NCBI GenBank assembly: GCA_028280025.1
Contig: JANQMO010000040.1
Span: forward strand, 17,598 to 81,597
DNA: 64,000 nucleotides
Source: Chlorobium sp.
GTDB lineage: Bacteria; Bacteroidota; Chlorobiia; Chlorobiales; Chlorobiaceae
Reading direction: 5' to 3'
Shown here: positions 51,360 to 59,970 of the stretch, piece after piece
Numbering within the stretch: position 1 is the first letter of the stretch
Layout of the letters: every line of letters starts with the position of its first letter
The notes under the pieces: generated by a model
Told to the model about the DNA's origin: nothing
Database searches by the model: none
Seen by the model: the letters and a program-made list of their open reading frames with translations, nothing else
Position numbers and translations under genes: made by a program

Positions 51360-51947
51360 GTGGAACAACATTCCCTGGAAGCTGTCGTTGACGAGGCATT
51401 GGTAAGGAAATGGATTGAAGAGTACGGCAGTGATGCTTCCGCGGCGGTTCCGCTTCTCCAGGCTGTTCAGAATGAGTACGGTTATCTGCCGAGAGAAGCA
51501 ATGGATATGATTGTGTCCGGTACCCGGATTACTGCAAGTCAGTTGTATGGTGTCGCCACTTTTTATTCCCAGTTCCGGCTCGACCCTGTCGGCAGGAATA
51601 TGATCAAGGTCTGTCACGGAACGGCTTGCCACGTCAGCGGTGCCGACCGTTTGAATACCGCACTTCGCCAAAGCCTCGGAATTAAGGATGATGCCGAGGA
51701 TACAGCTTCGAACGGAAGCTATACTATCGAGGATGTTGCATGTGTCGGATGCTGCAGTCTTGCGCCGGTCATGGTTATCGGCGATGAAACCCACGGTAAT
51801 CTTTCCGGTGCCGATGCGCAGCGTCACTTGAAAAAACATGCCCGCCGGAACGGTGAATTTCTGCCCGGACACGAAGAGGAAAAGAGTGATGAAGCCGCTC
51901 GCACCAGACAGTCGTCCGAAAACAGGAAAAAGGAGGTTCGGCAATGA
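51360..51947 (+). CDS. NuoE/HydC-like [2Fe-2S] subunit of a Stn-type transhydrogenase
   Basis: 24-kDa-type thioredoxin-fold subunit. The 195-aa product starts at a GTG and has VPLLQAVQNEYGYLPREAMDMI, GVATFYSQFRLDPVG and four Cys for one [2Fe-2S] cluster (VCHGTACH..; VACVGCCSLAPVM). A charged C-terminal extension (~residues 165-195; HEEEKSDEAARTRQSSENRKKE) is longer than in NuoE. It overlaps the NuoF-like gene by 4 bp. In Stn, Hyd and Hnd complexes this subunit passes electrons to the flavin subunit. Confidence 0.92.
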   Translation: MEQHSLEAVVDEALVRKWIEEYGSDASAAVPLLQAVQNEYGYLPREAMDMIVSGTRITASQLYGVATFYSQFRLDPVGRNMIKVCHGTACHVSGADRLNTALRQSLGIKDDAEDTASNGSYTIEDVACVGCCSLAPVMVIGDETHGNLSGADAQRHLKKHARRNGEFLPGHEEEKSDEAARTRQSSENRKKEVRQ

Positions 51948-53719
51948 GCGCACAGCCCATGACGATTATTGTCGGTGAAGGAACCTGCGGAATTGCCGCC
52001 GGGGCAAAAGATGTCTACAAAACGTTCAGGGAACTGCTTCCTGACGCCAGGATGAAGACCGTCGGCTGTGTCGGTATGTGCCATCAGGAGGTTATGGTCG
52101 AGATCATTGACGGCAGCGGAGGTGCGTTTCTGTATGGAAAGGTTGACAGGAAAAATATCCCTTCGATCCTCGAGTATCATGCAGGTACGGGGGATATTCG
52201 ATCCGACCACCTTATCCGGTCCGGTTCCCGGACCAACGGTTCGGACTATCTTTCCCGCCAGACCCGCATAGCGTTGCGCAATGTCGGGCTGCTCGATCCT
52301 GCATCGCTCGACGAGTTCAGGATGCGCGGAGGGTACCGGGCAATAGAAAAAATCCTCAGTGAAGGCATCACACCTGATCAGGTGATCGAAGAGGTTCGTA
52401 CCGCAGGCATTCGCGGCCGGGGCGGCGCGGGATTTCCGACTTCGGTGAAATGGACGTTTGCCAGAAATGCCGAAGGCAATGAAAAATATCTGATCTGCAA
52501 CGGCGACGAGGGCGATCCGGGCGCGTTCATGGACCGTTCACTCCTGGAAGGTGATCCGCACAATGTCCTTGAAGGCATGCTGATCGCCGCCTATGCTATC
52601 GGTGCCTCAAAAGGATATGCCTATATCAGGGCGGAATATCCGCTTGCGGTCAGGCATTTCGGATCGGCAATACGGGATGCGCGATCTGCAGGTCTTTTGG
52701 GCAGCGACATTCTCGGCAGCGGTTTTTCGTTCGATGTTACCATCAAGCAGGGGGCCGGAGCCTTTGTCTGCGGGGAAGAGACCGCTCTTATCGCATCCAT
52801 AGAAGGCCAGAGGGGCATGCCGCGCATACGCCCGCCGTTTCCGGCGGTCAAGGGGCTGTACGGCAAACCGACGATCATCAACAATGTCGAGACGCTTGCC
52901 AATCTTGGCTGGATCATCGAGAACGGTGGCCAGGCCTATGCCGCTATCGGAACCGACGATTCCAAAGGAACAAAAGTCTTTGCCCTTGCCGGAGCGATCA
53001 AGCGGGGCGGACTGGTCGAGGTTCCCATGGGAATGACTGTCAGGGAGGTGCTGTATGATATCGGCGGCGGTTCATCGACAGAGCGGTCCATAAAAGCGGT
53101 ACAGCTTGGCGGACCGAGCGGCGGGTGTATTCCCGAATCGCTGTTCGATACGCCGATCGAGTACGCGGCGCTCAATGCCACGGGAGCCATTATGGGTTCC
53201 GGCGGCATGGTCGTCATGGACGAAAAATCCTGCATGGTCGATATCGCGCGCTACTTTCTCGAGTTCACCCAGATTGAATCGTGCGGCAAGTGCACGTTCT
53301 GCAGAGTCGGAACGGTGAGAATGAAGGAACTGCTCACCAGTATCTCCGAGGGTGAAGGAACGATGGAAGACATCGATACGTTAGAGGAACTCGCTCATCA
53401 GGTGAGAACGTCCAGTCTTTGCGGACTTGGCCAGACAGCTCCCAATCCGGTTCTGACGACATTGAGGTATTTCAGGGATGAATATGTCGCCCATGTCGAG
53501 GAAAAACGTTGCCCGGCAGGAGTCTGCAAGGGTCTCATCACGCACACGATCATGACCGATGCCTGCACGGGCTGTTCACTGTGCGAGCGTTACTGTCCTG
53601 TTGATGCGATCACCGGGGTTCGCAAGAAACCCGAGACCTGGGTTATCGATCATGACCTCTGCATCAATTGCGGTATGTGTGTCGAAGCGTGTAATTCCGA
53701 TGCCATTCGGGTCGAGTAG
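51944..53719 (+). CDS. NuoF/HydB-like FMN and iron-sulfur subunit of a Stn-type transhydrogenase
   Basis: 591 aa. An N-terminal thioredoxin-like domain (three Cys: 15, 42 and 46) is followed by the NADH/FMN domain (IRGRGGAGFPTSVKW; CNGDEGDPGAFMDRSLLEGDPH), an SLBB region, the NuoF [4Fe-4S] site (ESCGKCTFCRVGTVRMKELL) and a C-terminal 2x[4Fe-4S] ferredoxin domain (CTGCSLCERYCPVDAITG; CINCGMCVEACNSDAI). This order is that of HydB/HndC, the NADH-binding subunit of bifurcating complexes, not of plain NuoF, which lacks the extra ends. Middle gene of the operon; ferredoxin is the expected partner. Confidence 0.93.
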   Translation: MSAQPMTIIVGEGTCGIAAGAKDVYKTFRELLPDARMKTVGCVGMCHQEVMVEIIDGSGGAFLYGKVDRKNIPSILEYHAGTGDIRSDHLIRSGSRTNGSDYLSRQTRIALRNVGLLDPASLDEFRMRGGYRAIEKILSEGITPDQVIEEVRTAGIRGRGGAGFPTSVKWTFARNAEGNEKYLICNGDEGDPGAFMDRSLLEGDPHNVLEGMLIAAYAIGASKGYAYIRAEYPLAVRHFGSAIRDARSAGLLGSDILGSGFSFDVTIKQGAGAFVCGEETALIASIEGQRGMPRIRPPFPAVKGLYGKPTIINNVETLANLGWIIENGGQAYAAIGTDDSKGTKVFALAGAIKRGGLVEVPMGMTVREVLYDIGGGSSTERSIKAVQLGGPSGGCIPESLFDTPIEYAALNATGAIMGSGGMVVMDEKSCMVDIARYFLEFTQIESCGKCTFCRVGTVRMKELLTSISEGEGTMEDIDTLEELAHQVRTSSLCGLGQTAPNPVLTTLRYFRDEYVAHVEEKRCPAGVCKGLITHTIMTDACTGCSLCERYCPVDAITGVRKKPETWVIDHDLCINCGMCVEACNSDAIRVE

Positions 53720-53761
53720 GATCAGAAAAGACCAGGAGATGAATACAGGAGATGAATAATC

Positions 53762-56755
53762 ATGAGTGATGCCATTACCATTACCCTGAATAATAAAAAG
53801 GTCGAAGCGGCATCGGGTGCGACGATCCGTGACGTTGCCGAATCGAACGGCATACATATCCCGACATTCTGTTACGATGACCGTCTGAAACCCTATGCTT
53901 CCTGTTTCCTCTGCGTAGTTGAGGTTGAAAAGGCAAAGGGGCTTCTTCCCGCATGCAGTACCCTGGTGGCGCCCGGAATGGTGATCCAGACCGATAGCGA
54001 CAAGGTGAAGAAGTCGAGAAAGATGGCTCTCGAACTGCTTCTGTCGGATCACGCAGGCGATTGTATCGCTCCCTGCGAAGCAACCTGTCCCGCTCATATC
54101 GATATCCAGGGCTATATAGCCCATATAGCCAACGGAAATCCGGAAGCGGCAGTGCGGCTGATCAAGAAATCGAACCCTCTGCCGGTTGTCTGCGGCAGAA
54201 TCTGTCCCCATCCCTGTGAGTCGCAGTGCCGAAGGGGGCTGGTGGACGAGCCGGTTTCGATCAACCCGCTCAAACGTTTCGCTTCCGAGTACGAACTCGA
54301 AAACGGGGCTTATCTACCCGAGACAGCCCCTGATACAGGCAAACGGGTTGCGATCGTCGGCGGAGGTCCTGCCGGACTGAGTGCGGCCTACTACCTTCGT
54401 CAGATGGGTCATGCAGTCGTTCTTTTCGAAGCGCTTCCTGAACTCGGAGGTATGGTTCGCTACGGGATTCCGAGGTTCAGGCTGCCATGGGAACTGCTCG
54501 ACAATGAAATCAGGTCGATCATCGATCTCGGCGTGGACGTACGCACAGGCATGAAGCTTGGTAAAGACTTTACGATCGCCGGTCTCAAGGAAGATGGTTT
54601 TGATGCTGTTCTTCTTGCAATAGGGGCTCATCTGGCCAAACCGATGCGGGTTGAGAACGAGGATGCCGAAGGGGTTATCGGGGGAATCGATTTCCTTCGC
54701 AAGGTTGTGCTTGGAGAGCATGTCGAGATCGGTAAAGAAGTTGCCGTGATCGGCGGCGGCGATACGGCGATGGACTGCGCGCGGGTTGCGCGGCGTCTCG
54801 GAGCCAATGTAACGCTTCTCTACCGGAGGACGCAGGCCGAAATGCCCGCTTTGCCGATGGAGCAGGAAGAGACTATGGAGGAAGGGGTGGAGTTCCGTTT
54901 TCTTACCGCGCCGACCGAAGTGATTGTCGATGAGGATGGCCGGGCGACCCGCCTCCGTGTCATCTCGATGAAGCTCGGTGACCCTGACGAATCCGGCAGG
55001 CGCCGTCCGGTCCCGGTTGAAGGCTCGGAAGAGGAATTTCCCTTCGACCTGATCATCAGCGCGATCGGCCAGGACCCTGATGTGACGTGTGTGGAAGAGG
55101 ACCCGGAAAAACCGGAAACGACCCGGTGGAACACGTTTGTGTATGATGAGAAAACCAACGTGACATCCAGGGAGGGTGTTTTTGCAGCCGGCGACTGTGC
55201 GTTTGGTCCGGATACCGTGATCCAGGCCGTCGGTGAAGGCCAGAGGGCGGCAAAGGCAATCGATCTTTACCTCTCCGGAGCAGCCGTGGAACTGAAAAAT
55301 GAATATTCTATTTCTCTCGGCAGGATCGAAGAGCTCGATATGGAAGATTTCGCCCCCCGCTACCCGCATGCAAAGCGGCAGCAGGACAGGGTGCTTCCTC
55401 CGGAAGAGCGTCTCAAGGACGGCGGATGGGACGAGATCAACCGCGGTCTTGACAGGATGCGGGCCATGGCCGAAGCGTCACGGTGCATCGAGTGCGGCTG
55501 TAACGCCCGGTTTGACTGTGATCTGAGAACGTATTCAACCGAGTACGGGGCCGACGAGAAGCGTTTCAAGGGTGAGAGAAGGGACTATGATGAAGATACC
55601 CGCCACCCGCTTATCAGGATTGAAGGAGACAAGTGCATAACCTGCGGGAGCTGTGTAAGGATGTGTCTCGAAGTCCGCAGCATCGGAGCACTGACCTTTA
55701 TCGATCGCGGTTTCGGTACCCGTGTCGGTCCCAATTTTGACGATCCTCTGCAGGAAACCGGCTGCGATGCCTGCGGCATGTGCATTGACGTCTGTCCGAC
55801 AGGGGCCCTTTCGCCCAATACGGGCAAGGAAGCCGGCCCCTGGGAGTCCGCCGGGACGGTTACCAGCTGTTCCTCCTGCAGCAGGGGGTGCGGCTTGATG
55901 GTTTCAACGGCTGAAGGACGGGTTGTGAGGGTCAGGAGTATCGATGGTGATCCTGTTAACAATGCGGTCATCTGTGCTGAAGGACGGTTTGCATATCAGC
56001 TTCTCGATACAAGAAAAACGGAACAGGAGCCGTCTTCGATAGATGAGGCAAAAGAGCTCCTTGCTTCGGCAAACAGGCTCGATGTCGTTGTATCGCCGAG
56101 GCTGACCGTCGAACAGCTCTATGCGGCGGTGCTTCTTGCCCGCAGATATAACGGAAGGATTCTGTATCTCGATGCCGCCCCTCCGGAAAAACAGGGTGAT
56201 GCTCATTACTCCAAAAAGCCGGGAGAGGCGAATGTCGCTCTATTGAAACGGCTCGATGCCGTTGCGCTTTCAGGAGACGAAAAATCTGATGCCGATACGC
56301 TTCTTCTTGTCGGGGTTGCGGTTGAACCTTCGGAGGGGCAGCATGTCATAAGTATCAACACGTCGGGTACCGGTGATGAGGTTTTCTTCATGATGGCCGA
56401 TCCCCTCGAAACCGAGGGCTTTGTCCTCAATGGCGAGGGTGATCTCTGCAGGTTGCGGCGGGTTCTGCCGAACCCCCGGGGAGTGCAGGACTGTCACGAA
56501 CTGCTTCTGCTGATGGCTGCTGACAGAGGGTCCGGTGACCTCGAATCTCTGCGCCGGCTTCTCGTCGAAGAGGTGCCTGAACTGGCTGCAATGACAGGAG
56601 CTGATGAGGATCAGCGTCTCATAAAAACAGGGGTCGAGCCGGTGATAGAGCACGTCGCCCCGGATACCCGGGAAGCATTGTTCCGGCAGCATCTGAGAGA
56701 GATCGGAATGTTCAGACCGGTTTGCAGCTGTTCTCCCGGAGAAGAAACACTTTAA
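53762..56755 (+). CDS. NuoG-GltD fusion flavoprotein (StnA-like), with a degenerate molybdopterin-type tail
   Basis: 997 aa. Order: [2Fe-2S] domain (Cys 37, 48, 51 and 65); GltD-type Cys-rich domain (Cys 101, 105, 109, 144, 148, 152 and 156); FAD fold (AIVGGGPAGLSAAYYL, ~200); NAD(P) fold (VAVIGGGDTAMDCARVARRLG, ~330), ending in FAAGDCAFGPDTVIQAVGEG; then CITCGSC..C and CDACGMC..C [4Fe-4S] pairs (~620-690), a MopB-type cluster motif (CSSCSRGCGL, ~705) and ~280 residues resembling a shrunken MopB domain. The GltD/NfnB part suggests NADPH, the NuoF partner NADH. Overlap with hisH's open frame is only apparent. Confidence 0.88.
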   Translation: MSDAITITLNNKKVEAASGATIRDVAESNGIHIPTFCYDDRLKPYASCFLCVVEVEKAKGLLPACSTLVAPGMVIQTDSDKVKKSRKMALELLLSDHAGDCIAPCEATCPAHIDIQGYIAHIANGNPEAAVRLIKKSNPLPVVCGRICPHPCESQCRRGLVDEPVSINPLKRFASEYELENGAYLPETAPDTGKRVAIVGGGPAGLSAAYYLRQMGHAVVLFEALPELGGMVRYGIPRFRLPWELLDNEIRSIIDLGVDVRTGMKLGKDFTIAGLKEDGFDAVLLAIGAHLAKPMRVENEDAEGVIGGIDFLRKVVLGEHVEIGKEVAVIGGGDTAMDCARVARRLGANVTLLYRRTQAEMPALPMEQEETMEEGVEFRFLTAPTEVIVDEDGRATRLRVISMKLGDPDESGRRRPVPVEGSEEEFPFDLIISAIGQDPDVTCVEEDPEKPETTRWNTFVYDEKTNVTSREGVFAAGDCAFGPDTVIQAVGEGQRAAKAIDLYLSGAAVELKNEYSISLGRIEELDMEDFAPRYPHAKRQQDRVLPPEERLKDGGWDEINRGLDRMRAMAEASRCIECGCNARFDCDLRTYSTEYGADEKRFKGERRDYDEDTRHPLIRIEGDKCITCGSCVRMCLEVRSIGALTFIDRGFGTRVGPNFDDPLQETGCDACGMCIDVCPTGALSPNTGKEAGPWESAGTVTSCSSCSRGCGLMVSTAEGRVVRVRSIDGDPVNNAVICAEGRFAYQLLDTRKTEQEPSSIDEAKELLASANRLDVVVSPRLTVEQLYAAVLLARRYNGRILYLDAAPPEKQGDAHYSKKPGEANVALLKRLDAVALSGDEKSDADTLLLVGVAVEPSEGQHVISINTSGTGDEVFFMMADPLETEGFVLNGEGDLCRLRRVLPNPRGVQDCHELLLLMAADRGSGDLESLRRLLVEEVPELAAMTGADEDQRLIKTGVEPVIEHVAPDTREALFRQHLREIGMFRPVCSCSPGEETL

Positions 56756-56772
56756 TCAGGAGAGTGTGTTTT

Positions 56773-57378
56773 ATGATCTTTATTGCTGACTATGGTGCGG
56801 GAAATCTGCATTCTGTCCGGAAGGCATTCGAATACATCGGGGAAAAGGCGGTTGTCAGCAGCGATGCGTCCCGGCTGCCGGATTTCGAGAAGGTTCTTGT
56901 GCCTGGCGTCGGTGCTTTCGGTCACGCTATCAGGTCATTTCACACATCCGGTTTCAGTGACGCGCTGCGCGAACATGTTGACAAGGGACGTTTGGTCCTC
57001 GGTATTTGTCTCGGCATGCAGCTTTTTCTCACAGAGAGTGAGGAGCGGGGAAGTCATAAAGGGCTTGATTTTGTTCCCGGAAAAGTACTTCGTTTCAGGA
57101 GTGAGAGCGAAAAGATACCCCAGATCGGCTGGAATTCGGTGACCTGTCGCAAAAAGAGTGTTCTGTTTGAAGGCGTCCCTGACAAATCATATTTTTACTT
57201 TGTTCATTCATATTACTGTGCTCCCGAACAGGAAGAGGACATAGCGGCGACAACGATGTTCGGCGGAATGAGCTTTTGTTCCGCAATAGAAAAAAATGGT
57301 ATTTTCGCTTTGCAGTTTCACCCTGAAAAAAGTTCGGAAGCAGGGCTGAAAGTGCTTGAGAATTTTGCAAAATATTAA
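56773..57378 (+). CDS. hisH: Imidazole glycerol phosphate synthase, glutaminase subunit
   Basis: Releases ammonia from glutamine for HisF in histidine synthesis. The 201-aa product begins M-I-F-I-A-D-Y-G-A-G-N (start at 56773, GGAG 10 nt upstream) and has the glutaminase triad: Cys in LVLGICLGMQLFL, and His and Glu in ALQFHPEKSSEAG. It begins 17 bp after the transhydrogenase gene. hisF is not adjacent; hisA is. Confidence 0.96.
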   Translation: MIFIADYGAGNLHSVRKAFEYIGEKAVVSSDASRLPDFEKVLVPGVGAFGHAIRSFHTSGFSDALREHVDKGRLVLGICLGMQLFLTESEERGSHKGLDFVPGKVLRFRSESEKIPQIGWNSVTCRKKSVLFEGVPDKSYFYFVHSYYCAPEQEEDIAATTMFGGMSFCSAIEKNGIFALQFHPEKSSEAGLKVLENFAKY

Positions 57379-57404
57379 AAGGTTGTGACCCGGAGAACTG
57401 ATAT

Positions 57405-58187
57405 ATGTTGATAATTCCGGCTATTGATATAAAGGATGGAAAATGCGTGAGGCTGACGCGCGGAGAATTTGACAAGCAGAAAATATATCTCGACAATCCT
57501 CGTGACATGGCGATCATCTGGCGGAAACAGAATGCCAAAATGATCCATGTTGTTGATCTCGATGCGGCTTTGACCGGCGAACCGGTGAACTTCGACAAGA
57601 TAAAGGATATTGTTTCAACCCTCGATATTCCTGTGCAGGTGGGGGGCGGTATACGTTCTCTTGAGATGGTGGAGCGATATCTTGACATTGGCGTCAGCAG
57701 GGTGGTTATCGGATCTGCAGCGGTTACCAATCCCGAGTTGATCGACGAACTCTTGAAACGGTACTCGGCATCACAGATCGTTGTGGGCATCGATGCGCAG
57801 AATGGAGTGCCCAGGATCAAGGGGTGGACCGAGAGCAGCGGAATGAAAGATTACGAACTTGCGCTTTCCATGAAGAAACGAGGTGTCAAGAGGATCATCT
57901 ATACCGATATATCCTGCGACGGCATGATGCAGGGTGTCGGATTTGAAAGCACCAGACAATTTGCGATGAAAGCGGGGGTGAAAGTGACTGCTTCAGGAGG
58001 TGTTACCAGTTCCGAAGACCTGAAAAAGCTCAAGACGCTACAGAAATACGGGGTTGATTCGGTTATCATCGGCAAGGCTCTGTACGAAACGAATTTTCCC
58101 TGCCAGAAACTCTGGTATAATTTCGAGAAGGGAATGGACATTGACCGTAACTTTTCGTCCGCTCTTCGCAGGGAGTGCTGTTCCTGA
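57405..58187 (+). CDS. hisA: ProFAR isomerase (phosphoribosylformimino-AICAR-P isomerase)
   Basis: TIM-barrel enzyme of histidine synthesis. The 260-aa product has IIPAIDIKDGKCVRLTRGEF with the catalytic Asp, VQVGGGIRSLEMVERYLDIGVSRVVIGSAA, IVVGIDAQNG, YTDISCDGMMQGVGFES and ASGGVTSSEDLKKLK. Both phosphate-binding half-barrels are present. It lies 26 bp after hisH, followed by a perfect 14-bp hairpin. Confidence 0.96.
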   Translation: MLIIPAIDIKDGKCVRLTRGEFDKQKIYLDNPRDMAIIWRKQNAKMIHVVDLDAALTGEPVNFDKIKDIVSTLDIPVQVGGGIRSLEMVERYLDIGVSRVVIGSAAVTNPELIDELLKRYSASQIVVGIDAQNGVPRIKGWTESSGMKDYELALSMKKRGVKRIIYTDISCDGMMQGVGFESTRQFAMKAGVKVTASGGVTSSEDLKKLKTLQKYGVDSVIIGKALYETNFPCQKLWYNFEKGMDIDRNFSSALRRECCS

Positions 58188-58203
58188 CCTGTCGTCAGTC
58201 TTC

Positions 58204-58236
58204 AGGGCACCTCTATTTTTTCAATAGAGGTGCCCT
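58204..58236 (+). terminator. Strong hairpin after hisA
   Basis: AGGGCACCTCTATT pairs perfectly with AATAGAGGTGCCCT around a 5-nt loop. The T-run that a classical terminator needs is absent, so it may instead protect the RNA end. Confidence 0.65.
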
Positions 58237-58265
58237 TCAGGAAATACCATCAATCAGAGTAACGC

Positions 58266-58850
58266 GTGTCACAGGACAATCCTACCATCGAACAGAAGAT
58301 CGAGGCAGTGATATTCGCCTCTGAAGAATCCGTTTCTGCAGAGCATATAGAACGGGTGCTCGAGATTGATCTTTCCGTAGAGGAAATCGAGGCCTGTGTC
58401 GGTAAGCTGAATGAGTCATACTCCTCTACAGGAAGAAGTTTCAGGATCGTTGCCGTTGCAGGGGGTTACCGTTTTCTTACCCTTCCCTCTCTGGAGCCGA
58501 CGCTCAAGAAAATGCTGGCACCGAAAATCCAGAGAAAGCTCTCGCAATCTGCTATCGAAGTGCTCGCCGTCGTTGCTTACCGGCAACCGGTAACCAGGAG
58601 TGAAATCCAGCAGGTGAGGGGCGTCAATCCGGACTATGCCGTCAACAAGCTCCTTGAACGCGGACTGATCGATGTCCGCGGGAGGGCCGATACGCCCGGC
58701 AAACCGCTGCTGTACGGCACGACAGCCGAGTTTCTTGATTTCTTCAACCTTGATTCGCTTCAGGATCTGCCGAAATTGCGCGAGATCAGGGAACTTGTCG
58801 AGGACGAAGAAGTGAAGGAGTACCTTGCCTCATCCACGAACCTCGGCTGA
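58266..58850 (+). CDS. scpB: Segregation and condensation protein B
   Basis: Winged-helix kleisin partner of ScpA and SMC in chromosome condensation. The 194-aa product, starting at a GTG, has IEQKIEAVIFASEESVSAEHI, RSFRIVAVAGGYRFLT, RKLSQSAIEVLAVVAYRQPVTRSEIQQVRGVNPDYAVNKLLERGLIDVRGRADTPGKPLLYGTT (split in the family as two winged helices) and FLDFFNLDSLQDLP. scpA is not in the window. Confidence 0.95.
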   Translation: MSQDNPTIEQKIEAVIFASEESVSAEHIERVLEIDLSVEEIEACVGKLNESYSSTGRSFRIVAVAGGYRFLTLPSLEPTLKKMLAPKIQRKLSQSAIEVLAVVAYRQPVTRSEIQQVRGVNPDYAVNKLLERGLIDVRGRADTPGKPLLYGTTAEFLDFFNLDSLQDLPKLREIRELVEDEEVKEYLASSTNLG

Positions 58851-59007
58851 GTTCTTTCCCGGCATTTGCAAGCCCTTCTCACATGCCCGGCTTATGGACT
58901 ATCATGTATCAACAGAGAGTCATGCCGCCCCGCGACATAAGCGTTTGCATGTAAAAGGGATGCGGTATCCATGCCAGGAAAGGCAAAGGGAAAAGGGCAA
59001 AAAATGG

Positions 59008-59066
59008 ATCCCCGGGTAAGCCCCGTGAAATCAAGAGCATCTATTTCACAGGGCAAGTCCGGGGAT
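59008..59066. repeat. Long two-tier hairpin in the scpB-pseudouridine synthase gap
   Basis: Outer arms ATCCCCGG (59008-59015) and CCGGGGAT (59059-59066) enclose an inner stem CCCGTGAAAT / ATTTCACAGGG with a bulged A. The inner stem recurs inside element copy A at 5393-5423. Nothing else is recognised between 58851 and 59134. Confidence 0.7.
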
Positions 59067-59134
59067 GACTGTAAATAGACGTATAACGCAGCTTTGTCGT
59101 CAGTTGTAGAACATGCTCTCTACTGTCATACCAC

Positions 59135-59899
59135 ATGAAAAAAAACAAGAAAACGATTTCCATGGCTGATACCGGCGGAACGATCAGGATCAACAAGTAT
59201 CTCGCTCTGTGCGGTGTCGCGTCGAGGCGGGCTGCCGACAGGCTTGTCGAGAGCGGTCAGGTCATGGTCAACGGGCGGGTCGAGACAAGGCTCGGAACCG
59301 TTGTGCGTTCCGGTGTTGATGAGGTTGTTGTCAGCGGCAAAATTCTTGCACTGCCGGAAGAAAAAAAAGTGTATATTATGTTGAACAAACCGAGAAATTA
59401 TATCACGACAAACCGTGACGAGAAGAACCGGGAGACGGTTCTCGACCTGATCGATGTCAGGGAACGTGTGTTTCCGGTCGGCCGCCTGGACCGCAAGACA
59501 ACCGGTGTGCTTCTTTTCACAAACGACGGAGAGCTGGCGCATCATCTCATGCATCCGTCATCGGGGGTCGAGAAGGAGTATCTTGCGGAACTCGATGAGC
59601 CGTTCCAGCACAAGCATCTTTCCTCCTTGACCGGCGGCATGCGGTTGAAAGACACCGGAGAGAAGACCAGTCCGTGCAGGGCGCGGATTCAGAAAGGCGG
59701 CAACGAAGTTATCGTGATATTGCATGAAGGCAGGAATCACCAGGTGAGAAGGATGTTCCGCACACTGGGTTACGAGGTGAAGCGGCTGGAAAGAACGGCA
59801 TATGCAGGATTTCGATCCGAAAAGCTGCGCAGGGGCGAATGGCGGTATCTTTCTCCCGATGAAGTCGACCGGCTTCGTTGTGGAGGCGGCCCGCCCTGA
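59135..59899 (+). CDS. RsuA/RluB-family rRNA pseudouridine synthase
   Basis: Converts specific uridines in rRNA to pseudouridine. The 254-aa product has an N-terminal S4 RNA-binding domain (IRINKYLALCGVASRRAADRLVESGQVMVNGRV), VYIMLNKPRNYITT, catalytic VGRLDRKTTGVLLFTNDG with the active-site Asp, VEKEYLAEL and HEGRNHQVRRMFRTLGYEVKRLERTAYAGF. An ATG at 59162 is an alternative start. RluB or RsuA cannot be told apart; RluB-type is more likely. Confidence 0.93.
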   Translation: MKKNKKTISMADTGGTIRINKYLALCGVASRRAADRLVESGQVMVNGRVETRLGTVVRSGVDEVVVSGKILALPEEKKVYIMLNKPRNYITTNRDEKNRETVLDLIDVRERVFPVGRLDRKTTGVLLFTNDGELAHHLMHPSSGVEKEYLAELDEPFQHKHLSSLTGGMRLKDTGEKTSPCRARIQKGGNEVIVILHEGRNHQVRRMFRTLGYEVKRLERTAYAGFRSEKLRRGEWRYLSPDEVDRLRCGGGPP

Positions 59900-59919
59900 C
59901 ACGGAAAACAACAACACTT

Positions 59920-59952
59920 GAACCGTGCGTTTCGACAATCGCCCGATTCAGG
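59920..59952 (+). repeat. Terminal fragment of the dispersed element
   Basis: TTTCGACAATCGCCCGATTCAGG closely matches the last 21 bp of copies A and B (TCGACAATCGCTCAATTCAGG). It lies just upstream of the HhH/beta-barrel gene. Confidence 0.65.
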
Positions 59953-59970
59953 CAACAGTAGTATTTTTTT

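Noticed and set aside
56722..56772. Upstream start of hisH
   Set aside because: It would overlap the end of the 997-aa gene; the GGAG-preceded ATG at 56773 gives the standard HisH N-terminus.
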